Assembly (NCBI GenBank): GCA_041821265.1
Contig: JBGUEQ010000001.1
Location: 1-64,000 of the forward strand
DNA: 64,000 bases
Source: Lachnotalea sp041821265
GTDB taxonomy: Bacteria > Bacillota > Clostridia > Lachnospirales > Lachnospiraceae
Reading direction: 5' to 3'
Shown piece by piece: positions 1 through 7,484 of this stretch (positions are counted from its first letter, which is position 1; each line of letters starts with the position of its first letter). The position numbers and the translations under genes are program-made. The notes below the pieces were generated by a model that did no database searches, had not been told where the DNA came from, and saw only the letters and a program-made list of their open reading frames with translations.

Positions 1-510
1 CTGACATGGGAAAAGCAAAATAACGTAAAGGGATATGTGGTTTATCGTTATGACAGTGCAAAGAAGAAATATGTAAAAATAGCAACCATAAAGAAAGCAT
101 CTACAGTAACCTACATGGACAAAAAGATAAGCGTTGCTACCACTTATCAATACAAAGTAAGAGCATATGAAAAAGTAGGAAAAAAGACAAAATACGGAAG
201 TTATTCCAATATTCTAAAGACAGCTACCATATCAAATAAAGCAGTGCTTAGTATCAAAGCAGGAAGCAAAAAAGCAACGTTGACATGGGATAAAGTAAGT
301 TCTGTAAGTGGATATGAAATCTATATGTCAACCAATAAGAAATCAGGTTATAGTAAGATAAAAACTGTAAATTCAAAAACAACAATGTATACTAAGAAGA
401 AACTGACGAAAGGAAAGAACTATTACTTTAAAATCAGAACCTATAAAAAAGTAGCCGGAATAAAGATATATAGTTCTTATAGTAGTGTAAAGAAGATAAA
501 GATAAAATAG
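1..510 (+). CDS. C-terminal part of a secreted fibronectin III-like repeat protein (5' end outside window)
   Basis: The reading frame is open from base 1, so the true start lies upstream. The visible 169 residues form two fibronectin type III-like modules rich in Lys and Tyr, with motifs such as GYEIYMSTNKKSGYSK and YYFKIRTYKK. They align over the full 510 bases, without gaps, to the end of the next gene (3120-3629). The protein is therefore a tandem paralogue of that secreted LRR/Ig/Fn3 protein. No LPXTG anchor is seen; the very basic tail could hold it to anionic wall polymers (inference). Function unknown; an extracellular binding role is likely from the domain type. Confidence 0.75.
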   Translation: MTWEKQNNVKGYVVYRYDSAKKKYVKIATIKKASTVTYMDKKISVATTYQYKVRAYEKVGKKTKYGSYSNILKTATISNKAVLSIKAGSKKATLTWDKVSSVSGYEIYMSTNKKSGYSKIKTVNSKTTMYTKKKLTKGKNYYFKIRTYKKVAGIKIYSSYSSVKKIKIK

Positions 511-541
511 GCTAAAAAGCATCATGTTAAAGCAAAAATAG

Positions 542-600
542 AAAAATCTGCCTTGTACTGTTAAGATTCCTTAACACTGCACACAAGGTGGATTTTTTTT
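542..600 (+). terminator. intrinsic terminator of the upstream Fn3 gene
   Basis: AAATCTGCCTTGT pairs with ACAAGGTGGATTT (one mismatch or wobble area) around an inner GTTAAG/CTTAAC hairpin, followed by a run of eight T. It lies about 30 bases after the stop codon at 510. Confidence 0.8.
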
Positions 601-761
601 GCTAAGATGAAAAAAGACAGGAGAATTAAAAAAGAAATGGAAATAAGTGAGATTATGAATCTACTTGGGCAAGATAAGAGTTGAAGAAGCTTTAAGAAAG
701 AAAATAAGAAATAAATAATAGAAAGTGTATAACAAAAAACAATAGAAAACAGGAGGGAAAC

Positions 762-3629
762 ATGAGTATTTACAAACGTAGTGTAAAATCATTGGCAACG
801 TTCTTAGCCGTTGCCGTTATGGCAGGAGGAATGCCAGTATCGGCACTGGCCGAAACAAACGAAGAAACAGCCAAAGTAACAAGTGAATCAGTAAATGAAG
901 TAACAGCCGAAGCAACAAATGAAATAGTAGACGAAGTAACAGCCGAAGTAACAAATGAAATAGTGGATGAAGCAACAACCAAATTAGAAAATGATGTGGA
1001 GGCAAATGGGACAGCAGATGTTAGCGGATTAGATTGGGAAATTGTAGGAACCACACTAACTATTAAATCCAATGCTGGAACGAGCGATTGGCAAGACAAT
1101 GGAAGAAAACTATACTATTCCATTATAGAAAGGGTAGTATTACAAGACGAGGTGGGTTGGATAAATTCAGAAGAATTTTCAGACTGTAGCAAACTGAGTA
1201 GTATTAAGATTTCAGATAAAGTAAGCACTATACCTTCAAGTGCTTTTGAGTCTTGTACCAGCTTGACTAGTGTAGATATACCAGAAGGAGTGTCAGACTT
1301 GAGCGCCGCAGCATTTGGCTATTGCACTAGCCTGACAGATATTAATGTTAACAATAATAATTCCACTTATTGTTCAATAGACGGAATTGTATATTCAAAA
1401 GATACAGAGACATTAATATGCTATCCAGTAGGAAAAACAGCAAAGAAATTTACCATACCAAATGCAGTAAAAAGTATAGGAGAATTTGCATTTTATCAAA
1501 ATAACACATTGTGCAATATAGAGATACAGGGGGGAGTAAGTAGTATAGAACACGGTGCATTTTGGAAATGTTTGGCACTAGAGAGCATTAATCTACCAAA
1601 AAGTTTAATTAGCATAAAAAATGGCGCATTTTTTCAATGTGGAATATTTAACATAGAAATACCAGAAAACGTAGAGAACATAGAGGTGGGAGCGTTTTCC
1701 GCATGTATTAGACTGACAGAAATTAATGTCAACAATAATAATGCAGTATATTATTCGATAGATGGAGTTTTGTATGAAAAAAATACAAAAAAATTATTAA
1801 GATATCCAGCTGGAAAAGCAGATATAGAATTTACAGTACCAAGTGGTACCTGTAGTATAAGTGAGTTTGCTTTTTCTACATGTACTAAGTTAAGCCAAAT
1901 AGTCATACCAGAAAGTGTGAGTAGTATAGGGAATTATGCATTTGATAGATGTATAGGTATGAAGCAAATAACTTTTTTATCCAAAATACCGCCAGACATA
2001 GGGAAAAAAATTTTTTCATCCGCCTTTAATATGTCTGTTATCTATGTTCCTTCAACCAGTGTAGATAATTATAAAGAAGTAGAAAATTTAAGCACTTATG
2101 TCGATTCGATTCAAGATAATATTAATTCTACTGTAACGGTTAATCAAGGAAGTGGATCAGGAAATTATGATAGATATTCTACCGTTACTATTGAGGCAAA
2201 TCCAGATACACAAGAACGGGTATTTCAATCATGGAGTTGTTCGGATGGAGTTGTTTTAGCAGATGCTTCGATTCGAAAGACTACGTTTACCATGCCAGGA
2301 AACGATGTTACCGTCACTGCAAACTATATTAATTACTATCCAGTTACCATAGATAAAGGAACGATTCCAACGAGTTATTACAAAGAAGGAGATACTGTAA
2401 CGATTACCGCTAATCTGGCACTAGATGGGCAGGAATTCACCAATTGGACGACAAATGATGGTATTACGTTTGCTAATGCAAGCAGTCTGACTACTACCTT
2501 TACCATGCCAGCAAAATCAGTTACGATAACAGCAAATTATAAGGCAAGTAAAGTAGAAGTAACTGGTATGACACTAAGCCAGACTAGTGCAGATCTAAAA
2601 GCGGGCAATAGCGTAACCTTAAGTGCTACTATTACGCCGTCAAATGCCACTAATTCAAGTATGACATGGAGTAGTAACAATACGGACATTGCCATAGTAG
2701 ACCAAAGTGGAACCATAACAGCCAAAGGAGTGGGAAGTGCGGTAATTACGGTAACCTCAAATAGTAATGCATCTGTATCTGCAACCTGCATGGTAAATGT
2801 AGCACCAAATATAGTGACCGCTACAGGACTTGAGCTAAATCCGACAAATATAGATTTAAAAGTAGGAAATACCGAAACAGTAAGTGCTGCTATTACTCCG
2901 TCAAATGCAACTGACGCAAGTGTGACATGGAGTAGTTCGGATACGGACATTGCCACAGTAGACGAAAACGGAATGTTAACAGGAAAAGGAATTGGAAGTG
3001 CTAACATTACAGCAACTTCAAACAGCAATACGACTCTTACAGCGACCTGTAGTATAAATGTTTCCATTGGAAAAGTAGATGGATTAACGGCAAAGAAAAA
3101 CAAAACAACAAGTATCACCCTAACATGGAATAAACAAAACAACGTAAAGGGATATGTAATCTATCGTTATGACAGTGCAAAGAAGAAATATGTGAAAATA
3201 TCAACCATAAAGAAAGCTTCTACCGTAACCTACACGGACAAAAAGTTAAGCGTCTCTAGCACTTATCAATACAAAGTAAGAGCCTATGTTAAGGTAGGAA
3301 AAAAGACAAAATATGGAAGCTATTCTGATATCCTAAAGACAGCCACTATATCAAAAAAAGCAGTGCTTAGTGTCAAAGCAGGAAGTAAAAAAGCAACATT
3401 GACATGGGATAAAGTAAGCTCTGTAAGTGGATATGAAATCTATATGTCAACCAATAAAAAATCAGGTTATAGCAAGATAAAAACACTTAGTTCGAAAAAG
3501 ACAAATTATACAAAGAAGAAATTATTGAAAGGTAAGACTTATTACTTTAAAATTCGTACCTATAAAAAGGTAGCAGGAGTAAAATTATACAGTTCTTATA
3601 GTAGCGTGAAAAAAGTTAAAGTAAAATAG
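762..3629 (+). CDS. secreted multidomain protein: BspA-type LRR, InlB-like repeats, two Ig-like (Big_2), two Fn3 modules
   Basis: 955 residues, ATG preceded by AGGAGGG with suitable spacing. A signal peptide (basic start, hydrophobic core, ALA cleavage region) covers about residues 1-30. Residues 32-80 hold an acidic repeat based on TNEIVDEVTAE. About 119-446 are BspA/TpLRR (LRR_5) repeats of the type IPxxVxxIGxxAFxxC. About 455-595 are two InlB B-like repeats ending in TFTMPxxxVTxTANY. About 596-770 are two Big_2 domains with VTWSSSDTDIATVD. About 771-955 are two Fn3-like domains. There is no LPXTG or SLH motif. Such proteins are usually surface or secreted adhesins or glycan binders; the ligand cannot be read from the sequence. 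The acidic repeat and the Fn3 tail show recent internal and tandem duplication. Confidence 0.85.
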   Translation: MSIYKRSVKSLATFLAVAVMAGGMPVSALAETNEETAKVTSESVNEVTAEATNEIVDEVTAEVTNEIVDEATTKLENDVEANGTADVSGLDWEIVGTTLTIKSNAGTSDWQDNGRKLYYSIIERVVLQDEVGWINSEEFSDCSKLSSIKISDKVSTIPSSAFESCTSLTSVDIPEGVSDLSAAAFGYCTSLTDINVNNNNSTYCSIDGIVYSKDTETLICYPVGKTAKKFTIPNAVKSIGEFAFYQNNTLCNIEIQGGVSSIEHGAFWKCLALESINLPKSLISIKNGAFFQCGIFNIEIPENVENIEVGAFSACIRLTEINVNNNNAVYYSIDGVLYEKNTKKLLRYPAGKADIEFTVPSGTCSISEFAFSTCTKLSQIVIPESVSSIGNYAFDRCIGMKQITFLSKIPPDIGKKIFSSAFNMSVIYVPSTSVDNYKEVENLSTYVDSIQDNINSTVTVNQGSGSGNYDRYSTVTIEANPDTQERVFQSWSCSDGVVLADASIRKTTFTMPGNDVTVTANYINYYPVTIDKGTIPTSYYKEGDTVTITANLALDGQEFTNWTTNDGITFANASSLTTTFTMPAKSVTITANYKASKVEVTGMTLSQTSADLKAGNSVTLSATITPSNATNSSMTWSSNNTDIAIVDQSGTITAKGVGSAVITVTSNSNASVSATCMVNVAPNIVTATGLELNPTNIDLKVGNTETVSAAITPSNATDASVTWSSSDTDIATVDENGMLTGKGIGSANITATSNSNTTLTATCSINVSIGKVDGLTAKKNKTTSITLTWNKQNNVKGYVIYRYDSAKKKYVKISTIKKASTVTYTDKKLSVSSTYQYKVRAYVKVGKKTKYGSYSDILKTATISKKAVLSVKAGSKKATLTWDKVSSVSGYEIYMSTNKKSGYSKIKTLSSKKTNYTKKKLLKGKTYYFKIRTYKKVAGVKLYSSYSSVKKVKVK
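3120..3629 (+). repeat. 510-bp duplicated block, second copy of 1-510
   Basis: The last 170 codons (with stop) of this gene match 1-510 without gaps and with high identity, which marks the two genes as products of tandem duplication or gene conversion. Confidence 0.85.
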
Positions 3630-3756
3630 GAAACAATAGTTTTCTTGTTATTTTCTTATTATCATTCACAAAACAACTTTATTTAGCAGGGGTGTGGATC
3701 ATAATTTTTATCTTGAAATATATTTGAAAAATTGCAATAGAAGAATTGTGCAAGTA

Positions 3757-3789
3757 ATCAGCCCACTTGAAAAGTGAGGCTGATTTTTT
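3757..3789 (+). terminator. intrinsic terminator after the LRR/Fn3 gene
   Basis: ATCAGCC-CACTT, three-base loop, AAGTG-A-GGCTGAT, then T6. It lies 127 bases after the stop codon. Confidence 0.8.
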
Positions 3790-3874
3790 AACAATACATT
3801 AAATTTATGGAAATTCTAGATAGCAAATACTTTCATAAGGTAGTTAGAGCAACTAGTCAAATATACAAAGTAAA

Positions 3875-3904
3875 AAGTTATGACTAGTAGACTAGCCATA
3901 ACTT
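3875..3904 (+). repeat. inverted repeat in the 3630-3987 intergenic gap
   Basis: AAGTTATGACTAGT faces ACTAGCCATAACTT: 13 of 14 positions pair with almost no loop. It stands 84 bases before the ArsC-like gene and lacks a T-run, so it fits an operator or cruciform better than a terminator. Apart from this and the terminator at 3757-3789 the gap holds nothing I recognise. Confidence 0.5.
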
Positions 3905-3987
3905 CAACAATTTGTTACAATGACTTAAGAAAATTCAAATAGTAAATAGTCTATTTCAAAGAATACAATAATGAAAGGTAGTAAAAA

Positions 3988-4329
3988 ATGAACATTCAAA
4001 TATTTGGGAAAAGTAAATGTTTTGAAACTAAGAAAGCGGAGCGCTACTTTAAAGAAAGAGGAATGAAATATCAATCGATAGATATGTCTCAAAAAGGAAT
4101 GAGTAAGGGTGAGTTTAATAGCGTGAAACAAGCCGTAGGAGGCTATATCAATATGATTGATGAAAAAGCAAAAGATCAAGATACATTAATGTTGGTAAAA
4201 TATCTTGCCGAAGAAGATAAAGAAGAAAAACTATTAGAAAATCCGAAACTTCTAAAAACACCAATTGTTAGAAATGGTAAAATGGCCACAGTTGGATTTA
4301 AGCCAGAGATTTGGAGAACGTGGGAGTAA
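3988..4329 (+). CDS. ArsC/Spx-family thioredoxin-fold protein
   Basis: 113 residues, the usual family length. The start MNIQIFGKSKCFETKKAERYFKERG is the beta-alpha unit of the ArsC family with a single active-site-position cysteine (Cys11). A Pro in LLKTPIVRNGK matches the conserved cis-Pro segment, followed by the family ending GFKPEIW. It lacks the CXXC of Spx and the full arsenate reductase signature, and there are no ars genes nearby, so arsenate reduction is not supported; a thiol-based reductase or adaptor role is more likely. A weak AAAGG lies upstream of the ATG. Confidence 0.75.
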   Translation: MNIQIFGKSKCFETKKAERYFKERGMKYQSIDMSQKGMSKGEFNSVKQAVGGYINMIDEKAKDQDTLMLVKYLAEEDKEEKLLENPKLLKTPIVRNGKMATVGFKPEIWRTWE

Positions 4330-4356
4330 AGCAATTTATTGGTTTTTATTCATATG

Positions 4357-4379
4357 CTAACAAAAGATGTTTTTGTTAG
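4357..4379 (+). terminator. possible weak terminator after the ArsC-like gene
   Basis: CTAACAAAA, five-base loop, TTTTGTTAG; a perfect 9-bp stem 27 bases after the stop. The T-run is inside the right arm only, so termination would be weak. Confidence 0.4.
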
Positions 4380-4437
4380 AAAAGGACCTAAAAATTGAGT
4401 TTTACAAAGAGATTAATGAGTATATAATGAAAACTGA

Positions 4438-4468
4438 TTGACATTTCCCTTAGGTGAAGGTGTATATT
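4438..4468 (+). promoter_or_regulatory. MerR-type promoter with 19-bp spacer and operator dyad
   Basis: TTGACA (4438-4443) and TATATT (4463-4468) are separated by 19 bases instead of 17. The spacer carries a dyad CCTT-AGGTG-AAGG centred at 4454. MerR-family activators are known to act on exactly such over-long spacers by untwisting the operator, and a MerR gene starts 30 bases downstream. This supports autoregulation. Confidence 0.75.
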
Positions 4469-4497
4469 GAACATAGTTAAGGGATAAGGAGTACAAG

Positions 4498-5088
4498 ATG
4501 CAGATAAAAGAAGTAGAAAAACGAACAGATCTTACAGCAAAGAGCATTCGATTATATGAAGAAAAAGGATTAATAGAAATTGAACGAAATAAAGATAATT
4601 CCTACAGGGAATATTCAAAAGAAAATATTGATGTGTTAAAAGAAATAAAAGTTCTGCGTTATTTAGATTTTAGCATTTTGCATATTAAGGAGTTACTAGT
4701 GGCTTCACCTAAGGTAACAAAAGAAGCACTAGAAAATAAGGAACATGAATATCAATGTGAAATTGAAGATTATAATATGAAAATAAGAATTTGTAATCTT
4801 TTGAAAAAGAATTGTTCAAAAAAGGGAAGCATAAAACAAGTACTACAAGAATATGAAGAGTTAATACCTCATTTAGAGAATGTAGTAGAAGAAATACAAG
4901 AGATTTCGCGCCCATCGTTATTAGAAACGATAGGTAACTCTCTCCTGTACTTAGGAATAATAATATGGTTAGTGGCCAATATGGTTGATAAAAAATGGTC
5001 AGTTTTATATTATACGATTCCCATAGGACTCATTGCAACAGTGTTCTTGATATCAAATTGGAATAAATATTTTAGTCATCGAAAATAG
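4498..5088 (+). CDS. MerR-family transcriptional regulator with C-terminal membrane anchor
   Basis: 196 residues, ATG preceded by AAGGAG. Residues 1-70 form the MerR winged helix-turn-helix (TAKSIRLYEEKGLI and the REYSKENIDVLKEIKVLRYLDFS segment). Residues about 75-135 form a long predicted helix that would dimerise. Residues about 147-162 and 168-186 are hydrophobic helices, so the protein probably sits on the cytoplasmic membrane. No metal-binding cysteine pattern typical of MerR or CueR is evident. It has its own 19-bp-spacer promoter and is likely autoregulated; the signal is unknown. Confidence 0.85.
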   Translation: MQIKEVEKRTDLTAKSIRLYEEKGLIEIERNKDNSYREYSKENIDVLKEIKVLRYLDFSILHIKELLVASPKVTKEALENKEHEYQCEIEDYNMKIRICNLLKKNCSKKGSIKQVLQEYEELIPHLENVVEEIQEISRPSLLETIGNSLLYLGIIIWLVANMVDKKWSVLYYTIPIGLIATVFLISNWNKYFSHRK

Positions 5089-5168
5089 GATTAGGCCAGA
5101 AGGAAGAAATTTGAATGCAGATTTATTTGAAAATATAATAATTCTTATAACAGAAATGAGGGGCAATA

Positions 5169-5867
5169 TTGTTGAAAAAATCATTTGAAAAAAAAGTTAG
5201 AAAAATACGAAAGAAAAAAAATAAGAACAAGTGTGCATCCTCTATGAGCATTATAGGGGGTGCTGATGGACCTACTTCGATTTTTATTGCAAAAAAAAGT
5301 AATAATAAAATTAAAAAAATAGAGGATAGAAGAAATAAAATAATAAATCAATTACCTATAGACCCACATTCTGTGAGTCAACTAATTGAATATATTGCAT
5401 ATCAATATAGTGCAAGAAAAGCCAACGAGGAAGAAAATAGCTATAAATTTGCATTTCAAAACATTAAGTCACAATTAGTATTGAAATATAAACCAGAATT
5501 AGTAATGACTCCACAACCAGATAAATTGGGTAATTATATAAATAAGAAAAAAGTGGAACAATATTTTCATCAAATAGAACAAAGAAATTTAGAAGCAGCA
5601 AATGTAAGAAAAGAAGAATTTGAAATAAATTTTGAACAATATATCATTCAGGTGAATAAGGATGAACATAAAGGGATGATTCAAATAGATGTAGAGTACA
5701 ATTATAATTATTTCGCTGTTTCGTATTCAGGTCAAGAAGAAAGTCTAGAATATATGAAAATTGTATGTGATTTATACAAATATTATGGTGTCAGCAAGGA
5801 GGATATTGTAAATAGAACAGATAGGCTAATGAATCTAGTTTGTTGTTTAGAGCATATGAATGAATGA
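5169..5867 (+). CDS. unknown protein with an N-terminal GGADGPTSIF motif
   Basis: 232 residues, no predicted membrane helix. It starts at one of two adjacent TTG codons (5169 or 5172) behind GAGGGG; 5172 has the better spacing. Residues 1-25 are highly basic. Residues 26-41 read MSIIGGADGPTSIFIA, a near copy of the conserved segment in the beta subunit of Na+-translocating decarboxylases (OadB/MmdB/GcdB). The rest is an unrelated helical, charged domain of about 190 residues with a Tyr-rich strand region near residues 170-190. The function is not known, and the motif alone does not make it a decarboxylase subunit because all the membrane helices are missing. Confidence 0.6.
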   Translation: MLKKSFEKKVRKIRKKKNKNKCASSMSIIGGADGPTSIFIAKKSNNKIKKIEDRRNKIINQLPIDPHSVSQLIEYIAYQYSARKANEEENSYKFAFQNIKSQLVLKYKPELVMTPQPDKLGNYINKKKVEQYFHQIEQRNLEAANVRKEEFEINFEQYIIQVNKDEHKGMIQIDVEYNYNYFAVSYSGQEESLEYMKIVCDLYKYYGVSKEDIVNRTDRLMNLVCCLEHMNE

Positions 5868-5896
5868 TTTCTCATGTTTTAGGATTGTGGGAGCAC

Positions 5897-5960
5897 AAAA
5901 TGCGTAACAATAAATAGTTACCATGGGGGATACCTTTTTCTCCCTACATCATATGATAAT
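5897..5960 (+). repeat. intergenic element, copy A of a two-copy family
   Basis: The stretch shares the ordered blocks TAACAAT, GGGGGA, TACCTTTT, TCCC and ACAT with 7394-7456, in the same orientation and with similar spacing. GGGGGA can pair with TCTCCC. It lies 30 bases after the 5169 gene; role unknown. Confidence 0.5.
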
Positions 5961-6006
5961 GTTTACAGAAAATTTTAGCAGTTCAAGTACATTCAAATTT
6001 TAAAGT

Positions 6007-6044
6007 GAAACAGACTAACAAATGAAATTAGTCTGTTTCTTTTT
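6007..6044 (+). terminator. intrinsic terminator between convergent genes
   Basis: GAAACAGACTAA pairs perfectly with TTAGTCTGTTTC (12 bp, 9-base loop), followed by five T. It lies between the plus-strand 5169 gene and the minus-strand GH105 gene and may also serve the latter. Confidence 0.8.
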
Positions 6045-6067
6045 AAAATATAAATATAAATTGAAAC

Positions 6068-7183
6068 CTAAACCAATGCCTCACAAAGAGCGGTAAGTGC
6101 TAATGACTGCCCGTAAGCCATAGGTGCAATAATTATATTTTTGTAATGGTCCACATCGTAACCCATTCCAGTTCCAGCAGATACATTTAATACCGTTCCG
6201 TCAACATCGACATTTTCGCAGATTGCTTCAACTGCTTTATCCGCATAAATTTGATAACTTTCATCTAACATGCCAAGCTTAATTGCTTTGAGCATTCCAG
6301 TTACAATGGCGGCTGAGCCAGATACTTCTTCATAGCTAGTCGGATCTGTTAAAACCGTGTTCCATAATCCAGAAGGTGATTGAAGTTTAATGAGTGCATT
6401 CACCTGTGCTTTGAAGGTATCTAAGAAATATGTCTTAACACCAGAATCTAAAGTAGACTTGCTTGCCTCAAGAAAATCAATGATTCCAAATGTAAACCAT
6501 GAATTTCCACGACACCAGAATATTTCACCAAAGTTACTCGTTTCATTAAAACTCCATCCATGATAGAAAAGACCTGTTTTCTTTTCATATAAATATTTAA
6601 TATGCTGTAAAATTTGATGTGTTGCTTCACTTATCCAATCTTGACGATTGTACTTGTGTCCCATTGTGTTTAAAAATAAAACGGTCATGAATATGGTATC
6701 AATCCACATTTCACTTTCGTTTAAACGAACGCCTTGGCGATCTCCAATGGCACTTGTTACATGCTGAAATGCACCTTCTTTTGTGCGAGGAAGGTAATCC
6801 ATCAACCACTCTGCTCTTTTGATGCATAAATCTTCATACACAGGATCTTTTAAAATATCACACAAATCAACAAGTGGAAGAAAAGGTGCTGTAGTATTTA
6901 CGTTCTTCGAAGGCAAACCGATTTCAAGATTTGTCTTGTACCAATTTTGAAAAAACTCGTTATATCGACCATCCTTATAGAAATCTTGTAGTTTTTTAAG
7001 ACCATATAAACCTACTCCTTGTGGCCAATCCCATTCGCTAATCCCAAAATCTCGTGGTATCAATCCCTTTGAAAGACCGGCTTTGTCTGTAATATCGGTT
7101 TCATAGGTAGGAATCCCTAGGTTCATTAGTTTGTCAACTATAAGATTGATTTTTTGTAGTAGAATTTCATTTGTTACTTTCAT
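6068..7183 (-). CDS. family GH105 unsaturated rhamnogalacturonyl/glucuronyl hydrolase
   Basis: 371 residues. The frame is open further upstream, but ATG at 7183 is chosen because GGAGG stands five bases before it. The sequence fits the (alpha/alpha)6-barrel GH105 family (YteR/YesR): WDWPQGVGLYGL near residue 51, EMWIDTIFM with the conserved Asp at about 162, and FWCRGNSWFTFG near residue 228. No signal peptide is present, so it acts in the cytosol, removing the unsaturated uronic acid from disaccharides made by polysaccharide lyases. The divergent GH28 gene supports use of pectin or rhamnogalacturonan fragments. Length is normal for the family. Confidence 0.88.
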   Translation of the reverse strand: MKVTNEILLQKINLIVDKLMNLGIPTYETDITDKAGLSKGLIPRDFGISEWDWPQGVGLYGLKKLQDFYKDGRYNEFFQNWYKTNLEIGLPSKNVNTTAPFLPLVDLCDILKDPVYEDLCIKRAEWLMDYLPRTKEGAFQHVTSAIGDRQGVRLNESEMWIDTIFMTVLFLNTMGHKYNRQDWISEATHQILQHIKYLYEKKTGLFYHGWSFNETSNFGEIFWCRGNSWFTFGIIDFLEASKSTLDSGVKTYFLDTFKAQVNALIKLQSPSGLWNTVLTDPTSYEEVSGSAAIVTGMLKAIKLGMLDESYQIYADKAVEAICENVDVDGTVLNVSAGTGMGYDVDHYKNIIIAPMAYGQSLALTALCEALV

Positions 7184-7393
7184 GGTAACCTCCATTTGTA
7201 AAGTTTTAGTTTGAATTTTATAAGCATAGGTATGTTGATGCTTATGACTGCAGTGACGACAAGAAAATGATTTATTATGTTTTGTGATACATATATAATA
7301 CAAAACAAATCAACAAAAAACAATAAGAAAATAATAAAAAGTAGTAGCAAACAAGAAAAAATCGTGATAATCTATATTTATGATACCAGGGTC

Positions 7394-7456
7394 AAAAAGT
7401 GCATAACAATCCGTAGGTATTGGGGGACAAAATACCTTTTGGTCCCGACATTATAT
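7394..7456 (+). repeat. intergenic element, copy B, upstream of the GH28 gene
   Basis: Second copy of the element at 5897-5960. GGGAC-AAAA-TACC-TTTT-G-GTCCC forms a hairpin; alternatively GGTATT pairs with AATACC while GGGAC pairs with GTCCC, giving two mutually exclusive or pseudoknotted folds. It ends about 30 bases before the GH28 start, within its leader or promoter. The rest of the 301-bp divergent gap (7184-7484) is AT-rich with no other recognised signal. Confidence 0.5.
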
Positions 7457-7484
7457 TTATTATAGGAATGGGAGATGATTTTAG

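Noticed and set aside
607..684. 25-codon frame upstream of the 762 gene (MKKDRRIKKEMEIS...)
   Set aside because: No ribosome binding site, Lys-rich composition typical of AT-rich spacer, and no family resemblance.
3875..3904. Mobile-element reading of this inverted repeat
   Set aside because: Its flanks show no direct duplication and its ends do not match the GTAAC-type elements.
3988..4329. Arsenate reductase assignment
   Set aside because: Only one cysteine and no arsenic-resistance genes nearby; family membership is supported but not that reaction.
5169..5867. Oxaloacetate decarboxylase beta subunit
   Set aside because: Only a 16-residue motif is shared; all membrane helices are missing and no alpha or gamma subunit is near.
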